Shown piece after piece: positions 44,886-55,100 of a stretch of 64,000 bases of DNA. Location of the stretch: the NCBI GenBank assembly GCA_016707785.1, contig JADJGZ010000005.1, forward strand, positions 124,001 through 188,000. The letters are read 5' to 3'. How positions within the stretch are numbered: the first letter of the stretch is position 1; each line of letters starts with the position of its first letter. The stretch is from Bacteroidales bacterium (GTDB lineage: Bacteria > Bacteroidota > Bacteroidia > Bacteroidales > UBA4417). The notes beneath the pieces were generated by a model. That model worked only from the letters and a program-made list of their open reading frames with translations, was not told where the DNA came from and ran no database searches. Made by a program: the position numbers and the translations under genes.

Positions 44886-46133
44886 TCATTTCTCTTTTTG
44901 TGATAATATTTCAAGGGCTGTTAACCTTTGCATTAGTGTTGGATGGGAATATTTAATAAATACATACCAGGGATGAGGAGTCAGATTACTCAGATTACTA
45001 ACTGAAAGCCTTATTAGAGCAGCAGAAAGAAATTCATTATTCAGCGTAGAAGCAGCAAAATTGTCCGCTTGATATTCATGTTTTCGGGAAAAATGGTTAA
45101 AAAAGATTCCAAGAATCGTTGAAACCGGGCTAAAAAGAAAACCAAAAGCAATTAAGCTGATATGGAATCCGGGTGTTGCACCCAGGGCCTGTGCCAAAAT
45201 AGGATTGCCAATAAAAATGGATAATACCCAAAAAAGCAATCCGGTTTGTATAATCCCCAGGATCAAACCTTTGAGCACATGATGATGCTTATAATGTCCT
45301 ATTTCATGCGCCAGTATAGCCACTAACTCTTCAGTTGAATGTTCTTTAAGTAATGTATCATACAGAACAACCTTCTTTTTTCTGCCAAATCCACTAAAAT
45401 ACGCGTTACCTCTTTTAGTTCTTTTTGAACCATCCAAAATGTAAATACTTACAATTTTGAAGTCAACCTTTTTCGCATAAGTTTCAATTGCGGTCTTAAG
45501 TTCTCCATCAGGTAGAGGAGAAAGTTTATTGAAGATAGGAACGATTAAAGAGGTATAAAAATAATTTACAAAAATCGTAAAGATGGTAACTACACCCCAT
45601 CCTATAATCCAGAACCATGATCCTGTTGCAACATAAATCGTAACAATCAAAGCAAGTAGTCCCCCTCCTATCAATGCAGCCAGCAACCATGATTTTAATT
45701 TATCGAGCCAATATGTTTTTAATGTAGTGGTATTGAACCCATATTTCTGCTCGATCCTGAAAGTATCATACAGTTCAAACGGTATCGAAAGAATGTCAGA
45801 AACCAATCCGATAATTCCAAAAAATAACACTGCCTGAATAACAGGAGAATCAGTAACAGAAAGGATCCACCCGTCCAATATGGCAAATCCTCCTATCAGT
45901 AGCATTCCAAGCAAAAGGCTAAATGAGAAGAACCCGGAGATCAAATTGAATTTATATTGGGTCCTTTCAAATAGTTGCTGAAGTTTATATCTTTCTTTAT
46001 CGTAAATACTCTCAAGCCTGTGGGGTAATTGATCATTCCACCGGGTTGTATTCAAATAGCCCAGCCAAAGATCAATCAGGTAAGCAACAATAACAATCGC
46101 CAGAATAGCCTGGAACAGCACTTGTGAACTCAT
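44886..46133 (-). CDS. Ste24/CAAX-type M48 metalloprotease
   Basis: 415 residues with about six to seven hydrophobic helices. The zinc site is AHEIGHYKHHHV (about 279-290, HExxH) with the third ligand in RKHEYQADNFAA (about 352, Glu). This layout matches the Ste24p/CAAX prenyl protease 1 branch of M48. Bacteria do not prenylate, so it more likely cleaves membrane proteins for quality control. The VWA gene lies 76 bases upstream on the same strand. Confidence 0.92.
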   Translation of the reverse strand: MSSQVLFQAILAIVIVAYLIDLWLGYLNTTRWNDQLPHRLESIYDKERYKLQQLFERTQYKFNLISGFFSFSLLLGMLLIGGFAILDGWILSVTDSPVIQAVLFFGIIGLVSDILSIPFELYDTFRIEQKYGFNTTTLKTYWLDKLKSWLLAALIGGGLLALIVTIYVATGSWFWIIGWGVVTIFTIFVNYFYTSLIVPIFNKLSPLPDGELKTAIETYAKKVDFKIVSIYILDGSKRTKRGNAYFSGFGRKKKVVLYDTLLKEHSTEELVAILAHEIGHYKHHHVLKGLILGIIQTGLLFWVLSIFIGNPILAQALGATPGFHISLIAFGFLFSPVSTILGIFFNHFSRKHEYQADNFAASTLNNEFLSAALIRLSVSNLSNLTPHPWYVFIKYSHPTLMQRLTALEILSQKEK

Positions 46134-46209
46134 AGTAAAAGTTTATCAAACTTAACTTTAAAACAAGAGGGAGAGGTGAATGAAAACGGCTTTTACTTTA
46201 AAGCTAGGC

Positions 46210-48297
46210 TTAATACCCACCCATGTACTTCCTAATGAACCATTCGGAGGAAATGAGCGCAGTAATCAGAAAGAAAACCCAAAACATATTCACCAGGTCA
46301 GTGTACTTCTTTTGTGTATAGGAGACTGTAACGAAATCTTCCCTGCTATTTAAGGCTTGCTCCAGTTTACTTAAATCCCCCGGTCGGTACATTTCACCCT
46401 GATGCTGTTTTGCCAGATTGAACATTAGGGTATGATCAGCAACAGTATTGAGTAATTCCTCATTTATGGATGTGATCACAAACGAAGCTGATTTTTCAAA
46501 AGTTTTACCATTGAACTGGGTACTGGCTTTAAGTGAATAATCCCCGGGAGGAAAACTTCCGGCATTAAGAAAATAGGATTTACCACTCCTGGAAAATGTA
46601 AAAGGATACTGCTTCCCCTCCTTGTTCACAATAGTTACCGCTACATTCGGTTCATTGATCAGTTCATAAGAGTCGTTATACAGTTCAGCATCAATCTCTA
46701 CGTTTTCATTTTCTGTAAAATAGTTATCCAAAATAACCCTGAATTGGCTTTTGTCACTTTTCAAGGCCAAATACTGCACAATTTTTGAAATAAGTCCATC
46801 AAAAGCCTCATGATTACCCGTTTTAAGGTAATTTGACAACCGCCACCTCCATATTCCCTCCCCTGCAACAAATGCAGATTTCTGATCCAGGGTTTGGTTA
46901 AAAGCAATGAGTGGTAGTGTGGTGCTTATTGATCCTATTTTCTGGTAGAACAAAACATGAACCGAAGGACTTGTTTTATACTGACCAAACGGTGAAGTGA
47001 GAGGTGGAAATTCGGTAATAATATCCTCTATTTCACGGTTTGCGGTAAATAAACTAAACTCATCATTAAGTATAGGGAAGGCAGAAGTTGGAGTAGTATT
47101 AGAAGGAGGAATCATCAGTCCTGCCTGTATTGCATTGAATGCCTGAAGATTAGATTGATTACCCAGGAGATAGAGTACTGGAACACTGCTCCCTTTTAAT
47201 TTTGTGATAAGTTGGCTTGCTGCATCTGATATTGAAGGGAGTTGATGGAGGACCACCAGATTATACTGCTCAATGTTCCCATTGAATTCATTAACAAATT
47301 GCTGCTCAACAGTATAATTCAGGTTCTTTTCCATCGCTGAGGTCAGGGCAGCAATATCCGGATGTGGGGAGGAAGAGAGAATTAAAATCTTTTGGCGACC
47401 ATCCATCACTTCGATAAATACTTCGCGGGTATTGTTGCTTATAGTCACCTCGTTTATGACCGGAGTTAAATGGATTCGGAATCGCTGAACACCAATCTTT
47501 GAAGCATTAAGGGTGATAGGAACGGTAAGGCTTTGAATATCAGATCCAATGAATACTTCCTTCGAAAACACCTGTTCTTCACCGGAAAAAACTGTTAAGC
47601 GGCTTTGCTGGCCACTACATTTATGCGCCATGATGATGACCTCAAGAGGAAATGAATTTCCAAGGTATGCTATACGGTTATAATTTATCCTGGCTATCAG
47701 CAGATCCTTTTGTTGATTGGTGTCACCAAGGGCAACGGTATAAATACTATATTTCTCTTTTTCCGCAGCGAATATTGGATCTGTTCCCCTGGTAGTGATC
47801 CCATCTCCGGCAATAACCATGGCTGCAAGATTCCTGTTGGTGTATCGGGTAGCGACTTCACTGAATAAGCCCCCCATATCTGTTTGCTTTCCATTGAAAT
47901 CAGATTGCCAGCCTGCTACTACTTTATCACCAAAGGTGTATTTAACTACATCAAATTTTGCAGAGAGGTCATCAGCAAGTTTTTGGTATTCTGACATAAA
48001 ATCCTTCCTGATTAGCGCAGAATCTTTGCCAACAACCATGGAACCTGTATTATCCATCGCAAGAATGACCATTGGTTTTTCAGTTCGATTCCTGGTTGTT
48101 TTGATCAAAGGAGAAAGGAGAAGGAAGGCGATCAGTGTTACTGCTGACATCCTCAAAATAAACAGCAGCCAGTTAACCTGTCGCTTATATTCATCATTTG
48201 GTTTCCATTTATACAGAATCCAGGCATACAATGCTCCTGTAGCAATGCAGAATATGATAAACCAGAAAGGGTAAGCTGTTACTAAAGAGAAAGCCAC
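46210..48297 (-). CDS. VWA-domain membrane protein
   Basis: 695 residues with membrane helices at about 8-30 and 40-62, a von Willebrand A-like domain (about 75-215, starting MVILAMDNTGSMV), a long extracytoplasmic part, and a C-terminal helix (about 671-688). The layout resembles the Bat/DUF4159-type proteins of Bacteroidota. The MIDAS motif is D-N-T-G-S, where Thr replaces the first usual Ser, so metal binding may still work. The ORF starts with GTG at 48297, with an in-frame stop two codons upstream and no nearby ATG. Function unknown. Confidence 0.8.
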   Translation of the reverse strand: MAFSLVTAYPFWFIIFCIATGALYAWILYKWKPNDEYKRQVNWLLFILRMSAVTLIAFLLLSPLIKTTRNRTEKPMVILAMDNTGSMVVGKDSALIRKDFMSEYQKLADDLSAKFDVVKYTFGDKVVAGWQSDFNGKQTDMGGLFSEVATRYTNRNLAAMVIAGDGITTRGTDPIFAAEKEKYSIYTVALGDTNQQKDLLIARINYNRIAYLGNSFPLEVIIMAHKCSGQQSRLTVFSGEEQVFSKEVFIGSDIQSLTVPITLNASKIGVQRFRIHLTPVINEVTISNNTREVFIEVMDGRQKILILSSSPHPDIAALTSAMEKNLNYTVEQQFVNEFNGNIEQYNLVVLHQLPSISDAASQLITKLKGSSVPVLYLLGNQSNLQAFNAIQAGLMIPPSNTTPTSAFPILNDEFSLFTANREIEDIITEFPPLTSPFGQYKTSPSVHVLFYQKIGSISTTLPLIAFNQTLDQKSAFVAGEGIWRWRLSNYLKTGNHEAFDGLISKIVQYLALKSDKSQFRVILDNYFTENENVEIDAELYNDSYELINEPNVAVTIVNKEGKQYPFTFSRSGKSYFLNAGSFPPGDYSLKASTQFNGKTFEKSASFVITSINEELLNTVADHTLMFNLAKQHQGEMYRPGDLSKLEQALNSREDFVTVSYTQKKYTDLVNMFWVFFLITALISSEWFIRKYMGGY

Positions 48298-48321
48298 GGT
48301 TTATGAAGTATTATAATAATA

Positions 48322-48355
48322 GCAAAGGTCGGAATTTTTTCACTCCGACCTTTGC
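48322..48355 (-). terminator. Hairpin terminator after the DUF3108-like gene
   Basis: A perfect 12-base-pair stem GCAAAGGTCGGA/TCCGACCTTTGC with a 10-base T-rich loop. It lies 37 bases past the stop at 48392 and 25 bases before the GTG start of the VWA gene. Downstream on the minus strand the sequence is T/A-rich. Confidence 0.75.
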
Positions 48356-48391
48356 CAGCTTAGGGAAATCATATTAATGCTAAGAGATTGC

Positions 48392-49084
48392 CTAAGGTTT
48401 ATATTCGCTTAACACTGTACTTCCCAATAACTTACCCTTTTTATCATAGGTTTCTGATTTTACACTTCCAGCCCCTTTATTCATCCATTGAACAGCTGTT
48501 GATGTAATCTTGATTCCCATCTTGGTTTCTAAGTCATAAGTAATTTTATAACAATCAAATGTACCGGCTGGAACAGTTACTGATTCACTGCTCACAACTT
48601 TTCGGTTAGTAATATTAATTGTCATTTTCATCAGGGTCATTCCACCTGAACTTGCTGCCATTGTAATACTGGCATCCTCCAGCACTTGTCCGACCGATAA
48701 ACTTGATGGGAAAGTCATATCTGATCCTGAAAAAGAAACTTCCATGTCTTTAAAACTTTCCATGGATTTAGGATCTATCATGCTCTTCATATCAATGGAA
48801 AACACTCCATTATCGCATTTCATGGAATATTCCCTCGAAGGCTGAGGTTTGTTTTTGTCATCCCAGTATTCCGATTTTACATTATAGACAGCTGACACAC
48901 CCGTTTGAATTACATCCAGCATGGTTATCCGGGATGTTCCGGTAATCTTTCCTTTTTCATCCAGGGATTGATAGCTCATAATGGCTCCGGATTTCACAGG
49001 ATAATAACCACAATCCTGTGCGTTGGTGATAATAGCTGAAAAAAGTATCAGCAATAAATTAAAAGTTCTGAATTGAATTTTCAT
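48392..49084 (-). CDS. Exported DUF3108/TapB-like protein
   Basis: 230 residues with a signal peptide (1-22, ending TNAQ). The rest is a beta-rich lipocalin-like body: GYYPVKSGAIMSYQSLDEKGKITGTS near the N-terminus, and VTVPAGTFDCYKITYDLETKM (about 174-194), a pattern seen in TapB and DUF3108 proteins whose function is not known. It sits in front of the VWA gene but is separated from it by a strong hairpin, so it is probably a single transcript from the box at 49105-49112. Confidence 0.7.
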   Translation of the reverse strand: MKIQFRTFNLLLILFSAIITNAQDCGYYPVKSGAIMSYQSLDEKGKITGTSRITMLDVIQTGVSAVYNVKSEYWDDKNKPQPSREYSMKCDNGVFSIDMKSMIDPKSMESFKDMEVSFSGSDMTFPSSLSVGQVLEDASITMAASSGGMTLMKMTINITNRKVVSSESVTVPAGTFDCYKITYDLETKMGIKITSTAVQWMNKGAGSVKSETYDKKGKLLGSTVLSEYKP

Positions 49085-49104
49085 GTTAAAGTGGTTTAGT
49101 TAAG

Positions 49105-49112
49105 CAAACTTA
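49105..49112 (-). promoter_or_regulatory. -7 box for the DUF3108-like gene
   Basis: CAAACTTA reads TAAGTTTG on the minus strand, 21 bases before the ATG at 49084. Confidence 0.45.
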
Positions 49113-49187
49113 CGAAACAAATACCTTGGCTGAGTCATCATGTTACAATAAAATATTTAATTAGGTATTGTAGTTCTTAAATTATTA

Positions 49188-49195
49188 TATATTTG
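49188..49195 (+). promoter_or_regulatory. -7 box for the DUF438 gene
   Basis: TATATTTG matches TAnnTTTG, with ATTG 17 bases further up as a weak -33. The leader to the ATG at 49258 would be about 55 bases. Confidence 0.5.
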
Positions 49196-49257
49196 CATTT
49201 AATAAGTCTAAATTAACTTATTATTTCATAACACTGATTATCAAATACATAAAATCA

Positions 49258-50505
49258 ATGAGCGAATTAATTAACAATTCTGCACAAAGGAAGGAACTTC
49301 TTAAGCACATGATCCTTCAGTTACATAAAGGTGAAGCACCTGATGCTGTCCGACAGCAGTTGATCCAATTGCTGAAAAACATCCCTTATGATGATGTAGT
49401 CTCTGTTGAGCAGGAATTAATCAATGAAGGCTTACCAGTTGAGGAAGTCCTAAAGTTTTGTGACATCCATACAACAGTTCTTGAGGGACATATTGATCAA
49501 TCATCTGCCAAAATCATCCCTCCCGGCCATCCTGTAGATACCTTCAAGAAAGAAAACCAGGAACTTCTGTCCGTAACTGAAAAAATTGAAAGCAGTTTTA
49601 TCATTGCCAACGAAGATGAATCCAGTTATCAGCCTGCTGAGTTATCCCTGAAATTGCTTGCTCATTACAATAGCCTTATGGATGTTGACAAGCATTACCG
49701 AAGGAAAGAGAACTTGCTTTTCCCTTTCCTGGAGAAGAAAGGTATTACAGGACCTCCAACGGTTATGTGGGGCAAGCATGATGAGGTAAGGACATTTCTT
49801 AAAGATGCGATAGAGAGCCTTAAAGTAGCTGGCGATTCCAGCCATGATGAGTTTAAATCTCTAATTTCCCTTAAACTTCAGCCAGCTGTAAAAGCACTGA
49901 AAGACATGATCATGAAAGAAGAAGAAATCCTTCTCCCAATGACGATGGATGAACTTACAGATGAAGAGTGGTATGAAGTTTATGTGCAGACCAATGAAAT
50001 TGGATATTGTCTTTACGATCCAAAGGATGAATGGGTGCTGGAATTATCAGAAGGTTCACAAATCAAAGTGGATCCATCACTCAAAGATGGAATAATCAGG
50101 CTTCCAAGTGGAAGTTTCACTTTTGAGGAACTCACTGCCTTACTCAATACTTTACCTATAGATATCACTTTTGTTGACAGGAATGACAAGGTAAAATTCT
50201 TTACCCAGGGGGAACATAGGATTTTTGACAGGAACAGGGCAATATTAGGCCGTGATGTAAGAATGTGTCATCCTCCACAAAGCGTGCAGATTGTAGACCA
50301 GATATTACTCGATTTCAAGAGTGGAAAAGAAAGCAGTGCACCTTTCTGGATCCAGATGGGCGGTAAATTCATTTATATCAACTACTATCCGCTGCGCGAT
50401 GCAAAAGGCAACTACCTGGGTACTTTTGAATTCTCGCAGGATCTGACAGAACTCAGAGCATTGCAGGGAGAACAACGGTTGTTATCCTATGGAAACAAAG
50501 CATGA
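49258..50505 (+). CDS. DUF438-hemerythrin-PAS protein
   Basis: 415 residues. Domain order: DUF438 (about 10-85, QLHKGEAPDAVRQQLIQLLKNI ... VEEVLKFCDIH), a hemerythrin-like four-helix bundle (about 100-240) with possible iron ligands in LLAHYNSLMDVDKHYRRKEN, WGKHDEVR and MIMKEEEILLP, and a C-terminal PAS domain (about 295-405, ITFVDRNDKVKFFTQGEHRIF ... GTFEFSQDLTELRALQG). A hemerythrin iron site plus PAS suggests sensing or binding of O2, NO or redox state in the cytoplasm. No output domain follows, so it probably works through another protein. A DUF2249 gene lies 148 bases downstream. Confidence 0.88.
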   Translation: MSELINNSAQRKELLKHMILQLHKGEAPDAVRQQLIQLLKNIPYDDVVSVEQELINEGLPVEEVLKFCDIHTTVLEGHIDQSSAKIIPPGHPVDTFKKENQELLSVTEKIESSFIIANEDESSYQPAELSLKLLAHYNSLMDVDKHYRRKENLLFPFLEKKGITGPPTVMWGKHDEVRTFLKDAIESLKVAGDSSHDEFKSLISLKLQPAVKALKDMIMKEEEILLPMTMDELTDEEWYEVYVQTNEIGYCLYDPKDEWVLELSEGSQIKVDPSLKDGIIRLPSGSFTFEELTALLNTLPIDITFVDRNDKVKFFTQGEHRIFDRNRAILGRDVRMCHPPQSVQIVDQILLDFKSGKESSAPFWIQMGGKFIYINYYPLRDAKGNYLGTFEFSQDLTELRALQGEQRLLSYGNKA

Positions 50506-50653
50506 TACCGAGCTTTGAATTCAGAATCATGCAGCCTGATGATCTGATTATCACACCCAAAACTAGTTAGTAGCAGCAGTTGGAATTGTTCTTTGGGATC
50601 AAATCGTTAACACACTTCAACAATCAGTTAGTCAAAATTTATACACTGAAATT

Positions 50654-50929
50654 ATGGAATCAACCTCAATGAAAGAAACACCTCCCGAATGGCTAAGAAC
50701 TGAAAATATCACTAAAAGTCTTGATGCCAGGGAAATGCTTGAAAAAGGCGAACATCCCTTGTCGATTGTGCTTTCAACCACACAAACTATGAAAAGCGGT
50801 GACATCTATGAACTTATTACGCCATTTATGCCTGCTCCTTTAGTCCAGAAAGTAAGTGCGCAAGGATTGGAGACATTTACAAAAGTGCTGGCTATGAATG
50901 AATACCATTCCTATTTTTATAAGCCATAA
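50654..50929 (+). CDS. DUF2249 domain protein
   Basis: 91 residues of the DUF2249 (TusA-like) fold: SLDAREMLEKGEHPLSIVLSTTQTMKSGDIYELITPFMPAPLVQKVSAQG. The family is related to the sulfur carrier TusA, but the conserved Cys of TusA is absent, so sulfur transfer is unlikely. DUF2249 proteins often lie beside or are fused to hemerythrin or DUF438 domains and nitrogen-oxide metabolism genes, as here. Function not established. Confidence 0.85.
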   Translation: MESTSMKETPPEWLRTENITKSLDAREMLEKGEHPLSIVLSTTQTMKSGDIYELITPFMPAPLVQKVSAQGLETFTKVLAMNEYHSYFYKP

Positions 50930-51064
50930 ATAAAAAAAGCTGACTCACAAAGAGCTAATTCCTGGCTTCATCCATCATCAGATGACGGAAATTTTCTTTA
51001 AGAAAGAGGTGAAGTAATGGGAACTAACTATTTATGAGACAGCTTCTTATTATGTATCTGAAGA

Positions 51065-51811
51065 CTAGGTATTCATCCCTCCACAAACATTGAGTACCTG
51101 TCCGGTGATATAACTTGACAGGTCGCTTGCCAGGAATACGCATGCTTTGGCAACGTCTTCAGGTTTTCCGCCCCTGCGTAAAGGAATCTGTTCAGCCCAG
51201 GCTTTTCTCACATCTTCTGGTAGTTTTGCGGTCATGTCGGTTTCAATGAAACCTGGGGCAATGGCGTTACACCTGATGTTACGGGAACCTAATTCCTGAG
51301 CAATAGACTTTGTGAAACCTATAAGTCCGGCCTTTGAAGCTGAATAATTCGACTGGCCTGCATTTCCACTTACACCCACAACAGAGCTCATGTTGATAAT
51401 TGAGCCGAACCGTTGTTTTAGCATATACTTTTGAATTGCTTTAGTCAGGTTAAAAGCTGATTTAAGGTTTACCTTTATTACAAGATCCCAGTCCATTTCT
51501 GTCATTCGCATGAGCAGATTATCCCGGGTTATACCAGCATTATTGATCAGGATCTCAATCTTGCCAAATTCCTTAACAGCCTCATCTACAACCCTTTCAC
51601 TATCTTCATAGGAACTGGCATCAGATGCATAACCCACGGCTTTTATACCCATGGCATTTAGTTCCTTTTCTGTCTCTTCCATGATTTCATCCCGACGAAT
51701 ATCAGTGAATGCAACATTGGCACCATTTTCAGCGAAAGCGATCGCGATTGCTTTTCCAATTCCCCGGGAACCACCGGTGATTAATGCTGTTTTTCCTTCC
51801 AGTAACTTCAT
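51065..51811 (-). CDS. fabG: 3-oxoacyl-[acyl-carrier-protein] reductase
   Basis: A NADPH-dependent short-chain dehydrogenase for the first reduction in each fatty-acid elongation round. The 248 residues show TGGSRGIGKAIA (about 12-23, nucleotide binding), INNAGITRDNLLMRM (about 89-103), Ser in NMSSVVG (about 140) and YSASKAGLIGFTKS (about 155-168, Tyr and Lys), then AIAPGFIETDM and the C-terminal SSYITGQVLNVCGGM. NNAGITRDNL is typical of FabG rather than other SDRs. A likely promoter lies about 255 bases upstream, so the leader is long. Confidence 0.93.
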   Translation of the reverse strand: MKLLEGKTALITGGSRGIGKAIAIAFAENGANVAFTDIRRDEIMEETEKELNAMGIKAVGYASDASSYEDSERVVDEAVKEFGKIEILINNAGITRDNLLMRMTEMDWDLVIKVNLKSAFNLTKAIQKYMLKQRFGSIINMSSVVGVSGNAGQSNYSASKAGLIGFTKSIAQELGSRNIRCNAIAPGFIETDMTAKLPEDVRKAWAEQIPLRRGGKPEDVAKACVFLASDLSSYITGQVLNVCGGMNT

Positions 51812-51879
51812 TTTAAATGTGATTGATTAATAATCAGGAGTTTTAAGGATTGTCTAAAAAGGTCATTTCCCGAAGAATT

Positions 51880-51977
51880 CAGGAGTCAGAAGCCAGAATC
51901 CAGAATCATTTTCCAAATAATGGTTCTATCTTTTCTATACTGACAGTCGGGCAGGATCCTGGATGCTGAATTCTGAC
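51880..51977. repeat. Inverted repeat built of degenerate CAGRANN heptamers
   Basis: The left side, 51880-51907, is four tandem heptamers (CAGGAGT, CAGAAGC, CAGAATC, CAGAATC). The right side, 51955-51977, carries three more on the other strand (CAGAATT, CAGCATC, CAGGATC). Bases 51885-51907 and 51955-51977 pair as 23-base arms with four mismatches around a 47-base spacer. This looks like a small dispersed repeat of the kind found between genes in some bacterial genomes. It lies inside the probable fabG leader, where it could form a stem. Confidence 0.7.
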
Positions 51978-52065
51978 CGTCTAAGGCGGATGTCTAGATT
52001 TAATAAATTTCAGACTGTTTCCAAAAGTGCTTCAGCATAAACTGCTTTTGAAACAACCCCGGTTG

Positions 52066-52095
52066 CAAAAGTACATATAATGCCTGTAATCCAAA
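52066..52095 (-). promoter_or_regulatory. Probable fabG promoter (TTTG-N18-TACTTTTG)
   Basis: On the minus strand TTTG (52095-52092) is followed after 18 bases by TACTTTTG (52073-52066), one base short of the 19-base consensus spacing. It would start a transcript near 52058 with a leader of about 245 bases. Confidence 0.5.
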
Positions 52096-52129
52096 AATGA
52101 CACTCAAAAAGTACCTGAGTTTAAAGCTA

Positions 52130-55100
52130 TCAGGCCCATTTAACAAGGTTAAAATCAAGACGATGCGGTAACAGAGGATGTTTGGGGGTAATCCTGAATG
52201 AGATATCAAACACACCTGATCGGGTAGTAGTTACTTCAAAGGCATAAACGGCGTTATCCCCTTCCATCCTATCAAGTTTAAGCACATGGATTACCTGGGG
52301 TTCAATCATCTGATCGTTTACTCTTTGACCAGCCACTAATTCCACCATGATATCATCCGGATTCACTTCCCCAAGATTCAGTATTACTTCTGAGCGAAGT
52401 GTCTCACCAAGATCAAGCGGACTGATGGTAGAATTTGGCAGACTTACGTCAACGATTTCCAGGCTATCCCAGTTTCTGAGCATCCTGTTTTTCCATCCGG
52501 CCAGTTTCTTTACCTGGGAATAGTCATCCTCCTTCAGAATCTGCGACCTTTGATGCAATTTCTTGTAATAAAGATTACAATAATCGTCCAATTGTCGTTT
52601 CATAGTAAAATGTGGAGCAATTCCTGAGATCGTATTTTTGATATATGATATCCATTTACTTGAAATTCCCCTGGAATCCTTTGCATAAAAGATTGGAATG
52701 ATCTCGTCTTCAAGTATGTTATAGATGGTTTCAGCGTCGAGTTCATCCTGGAACTGCTGATTCTGATAAATACTTTCTTCCGGGAGGGCCCAGCCGGCAT
52801 CTGGTCTGAAACCTTCGGCCCACCAGCCATCGAGTACGCTAAAATTCACGACACCATTCATGATGGCCTTTTCACCACTGGTTCCTGATGCTTCGAGCGG
52901 GCGAGTGGGGGTATTCAACCAGATATCAACTCCCTGAACGAGTTTCTTGGCCATTTCCATCCCATAATTTTCAAGGAAGATCACTTTACTGATGAACTGT
53001 GGCATCCTTGAAACTTCTATGATCCGTTTAATCAGGTCGGCACCTGCTTTATCTGCCGGGTGAGCTTTTCCTGCAAATACCAATTGAACCGGCAATCCGG
53101 GCCTGTTAAGTATCTCTGCCAGGCGGGTGAGGTTTGAGAAAAGAAGATGAGCTCTTTTATAAGTTGCAAATCTCCTGGCAAATCCAATTGTTAATGCATT
53201 CTTATCAAGCATTTCAACAGTCCTGATCACATTCTGCGGATTTTCCTGCCTGGAGCCCATAGAATCCAGTAAACGTTTGCGAATGAAATCAACCAGATCA
53301 CCCCGTAATTCCTGCCTGATCTGCCAGATTTTCTCATCAGGTACTGAATGGATTCGCTGCCAGTGTTCAGGATTGGACTGGTCATTCATAAAGTCTGCAC
53401 CAAACTGGCTTTCATAGAGATACCTCCACTTAGGTGATGCCCATGTTGGGTAATGAACGCCATTTGTTACATAGCCAATATGAAGTTCTTTTTCAAAGAA
53501 ACCTTTGTACATATTCACAAACATTTCCCTTGAAACCCTGCCATGTATTTCACTAACTCCATTGATTTCCTGGGAAAGTTTACATGCCAGGACGCTCATA
53601 GAGAATTTTTCATCCGGTTTATCTTCAACATACCTGCCAAGGTTCATAAAGGCATCCCATGAGATGTTCAACCTATCGGCATAATGAGGAATATAAGTCC
53701 TGAGCATATCTTCAGGGAAAGCATCATGACCCGCAGGTACGGGTGTATGAGTGGTAAACAGGGTTGATGCTCTGACGATTTCAATAGCTTGTGAGAAAGA
53801 GAATTGTTTTTCTTCAACGAAGTTCCGCATACGTTCAATACCAATAAAGGCAGCATGACCTTCATTACAATGATAGATATCCGGATCAATTCCTAATGTA
53901 TGAAGTAACCGGATTCCCCCTACTCCCAGCAATAACTCCTGTTTCAACCGAACTTCAAGGTCCCCGCCATATAAGCGGTGGGTAATAAATCGATCCGATT
54001 CCCTGTTTTCTTCAATATCGGCATCCAACAGGAATAAAGGAACCCTTCCAACATCAACGCGCCATATTTTTGCATATAAAGTTCTCCCTGGCAGTGCAAC
54101 ACTCACCTGGAGCCACTCATCATTTTCATTCCTAACCGGCTTGATGGGTAAGTGGTTAAAACGCTGTGGAAAATATTGTGAGATTTGATCACCACTAACT
54201 GATAAACCCTGTTTGAAGTAACCATATCTATAAAGCAGTCCAATTCCGATCATATCGATATTGGTATCAGACGCCTGCTTCAGGTAATCGCCTGCCAAAA
54301 CCCCCAAACCACCGGAGAAAATCTGCAATGAATCATGTAATCCAAACTCCATACTGAAGTAGGCAACCTGTGGCTTTATTTTTCCTTCATTATCCATGTA
54401 TTCCCTGAAACGGGCATAAACAGACTGAAGTTTTGACATGAAGGATTCATTTTTCTCCAGGCGCCGAAGCTGCTGGAGTGATAAGGATTCTAGCAGGAAA
54501 ATAGGATTCTGGTCAATATTCCCTGCATTTTCAGGATCAATCATCCTGAAAAGTTCAATGGCATCTGTATTCCAGCACCACCAAAGGTTCATGGATATTT
54601 CAACCAATCCCTTCAGGGAGTCAGGGTATGCCTGGCGAATCAGCACTTTTCTCCATTCAGGATGTGTGTGCTTTTTCCCATTTACACTGCTAACTGTTTC
54701 AATAAGTTGCTTATTTCTGAATAGTTCAGCACGAAGAGCAACCTTTTGAAGAGCTATTCCATAAGCTTTATAATAATAAGTCAGCAGATTATTCCAAAGA
54801 GCTGAACGTGCCGTAGAAATAGCCAATAGAGCAAGTTCGCCCCTCCGACTTTCTGACATCTTTTCAAATTTCAGAATCGTCTGGGCAATTTGATCAACCA
54901 CTTTATCCTGGTTTTCATCATTTCTTTCGATCACCACTACACTATCATTCCTCAGATTGCTTTGAACCCATAATCCAAATCCTGCCAGGGTAGTTGTTAC
55001 CGTGGGGACACCAAATGCAAGGCTTTCCAGCGGAGTATAACCCCATGGCTCATAATATGATGGGAAAATTGAAAGGTCGAAACCAGGCAAAAGATCATAG

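Larger units (their letters stand above)
51812..52129. other. Intergenic gap: fabG leader with a heptamer inverted repeat
   Basis: This 318-base gap between the phosphorylase fusion gene and fabG holds no credible gene. It contains the heptamer inverted repeat (51885-51977) and, near its right end, a probable minus-strand promoter for fabG (52066-52095). Confidence 0.7.
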
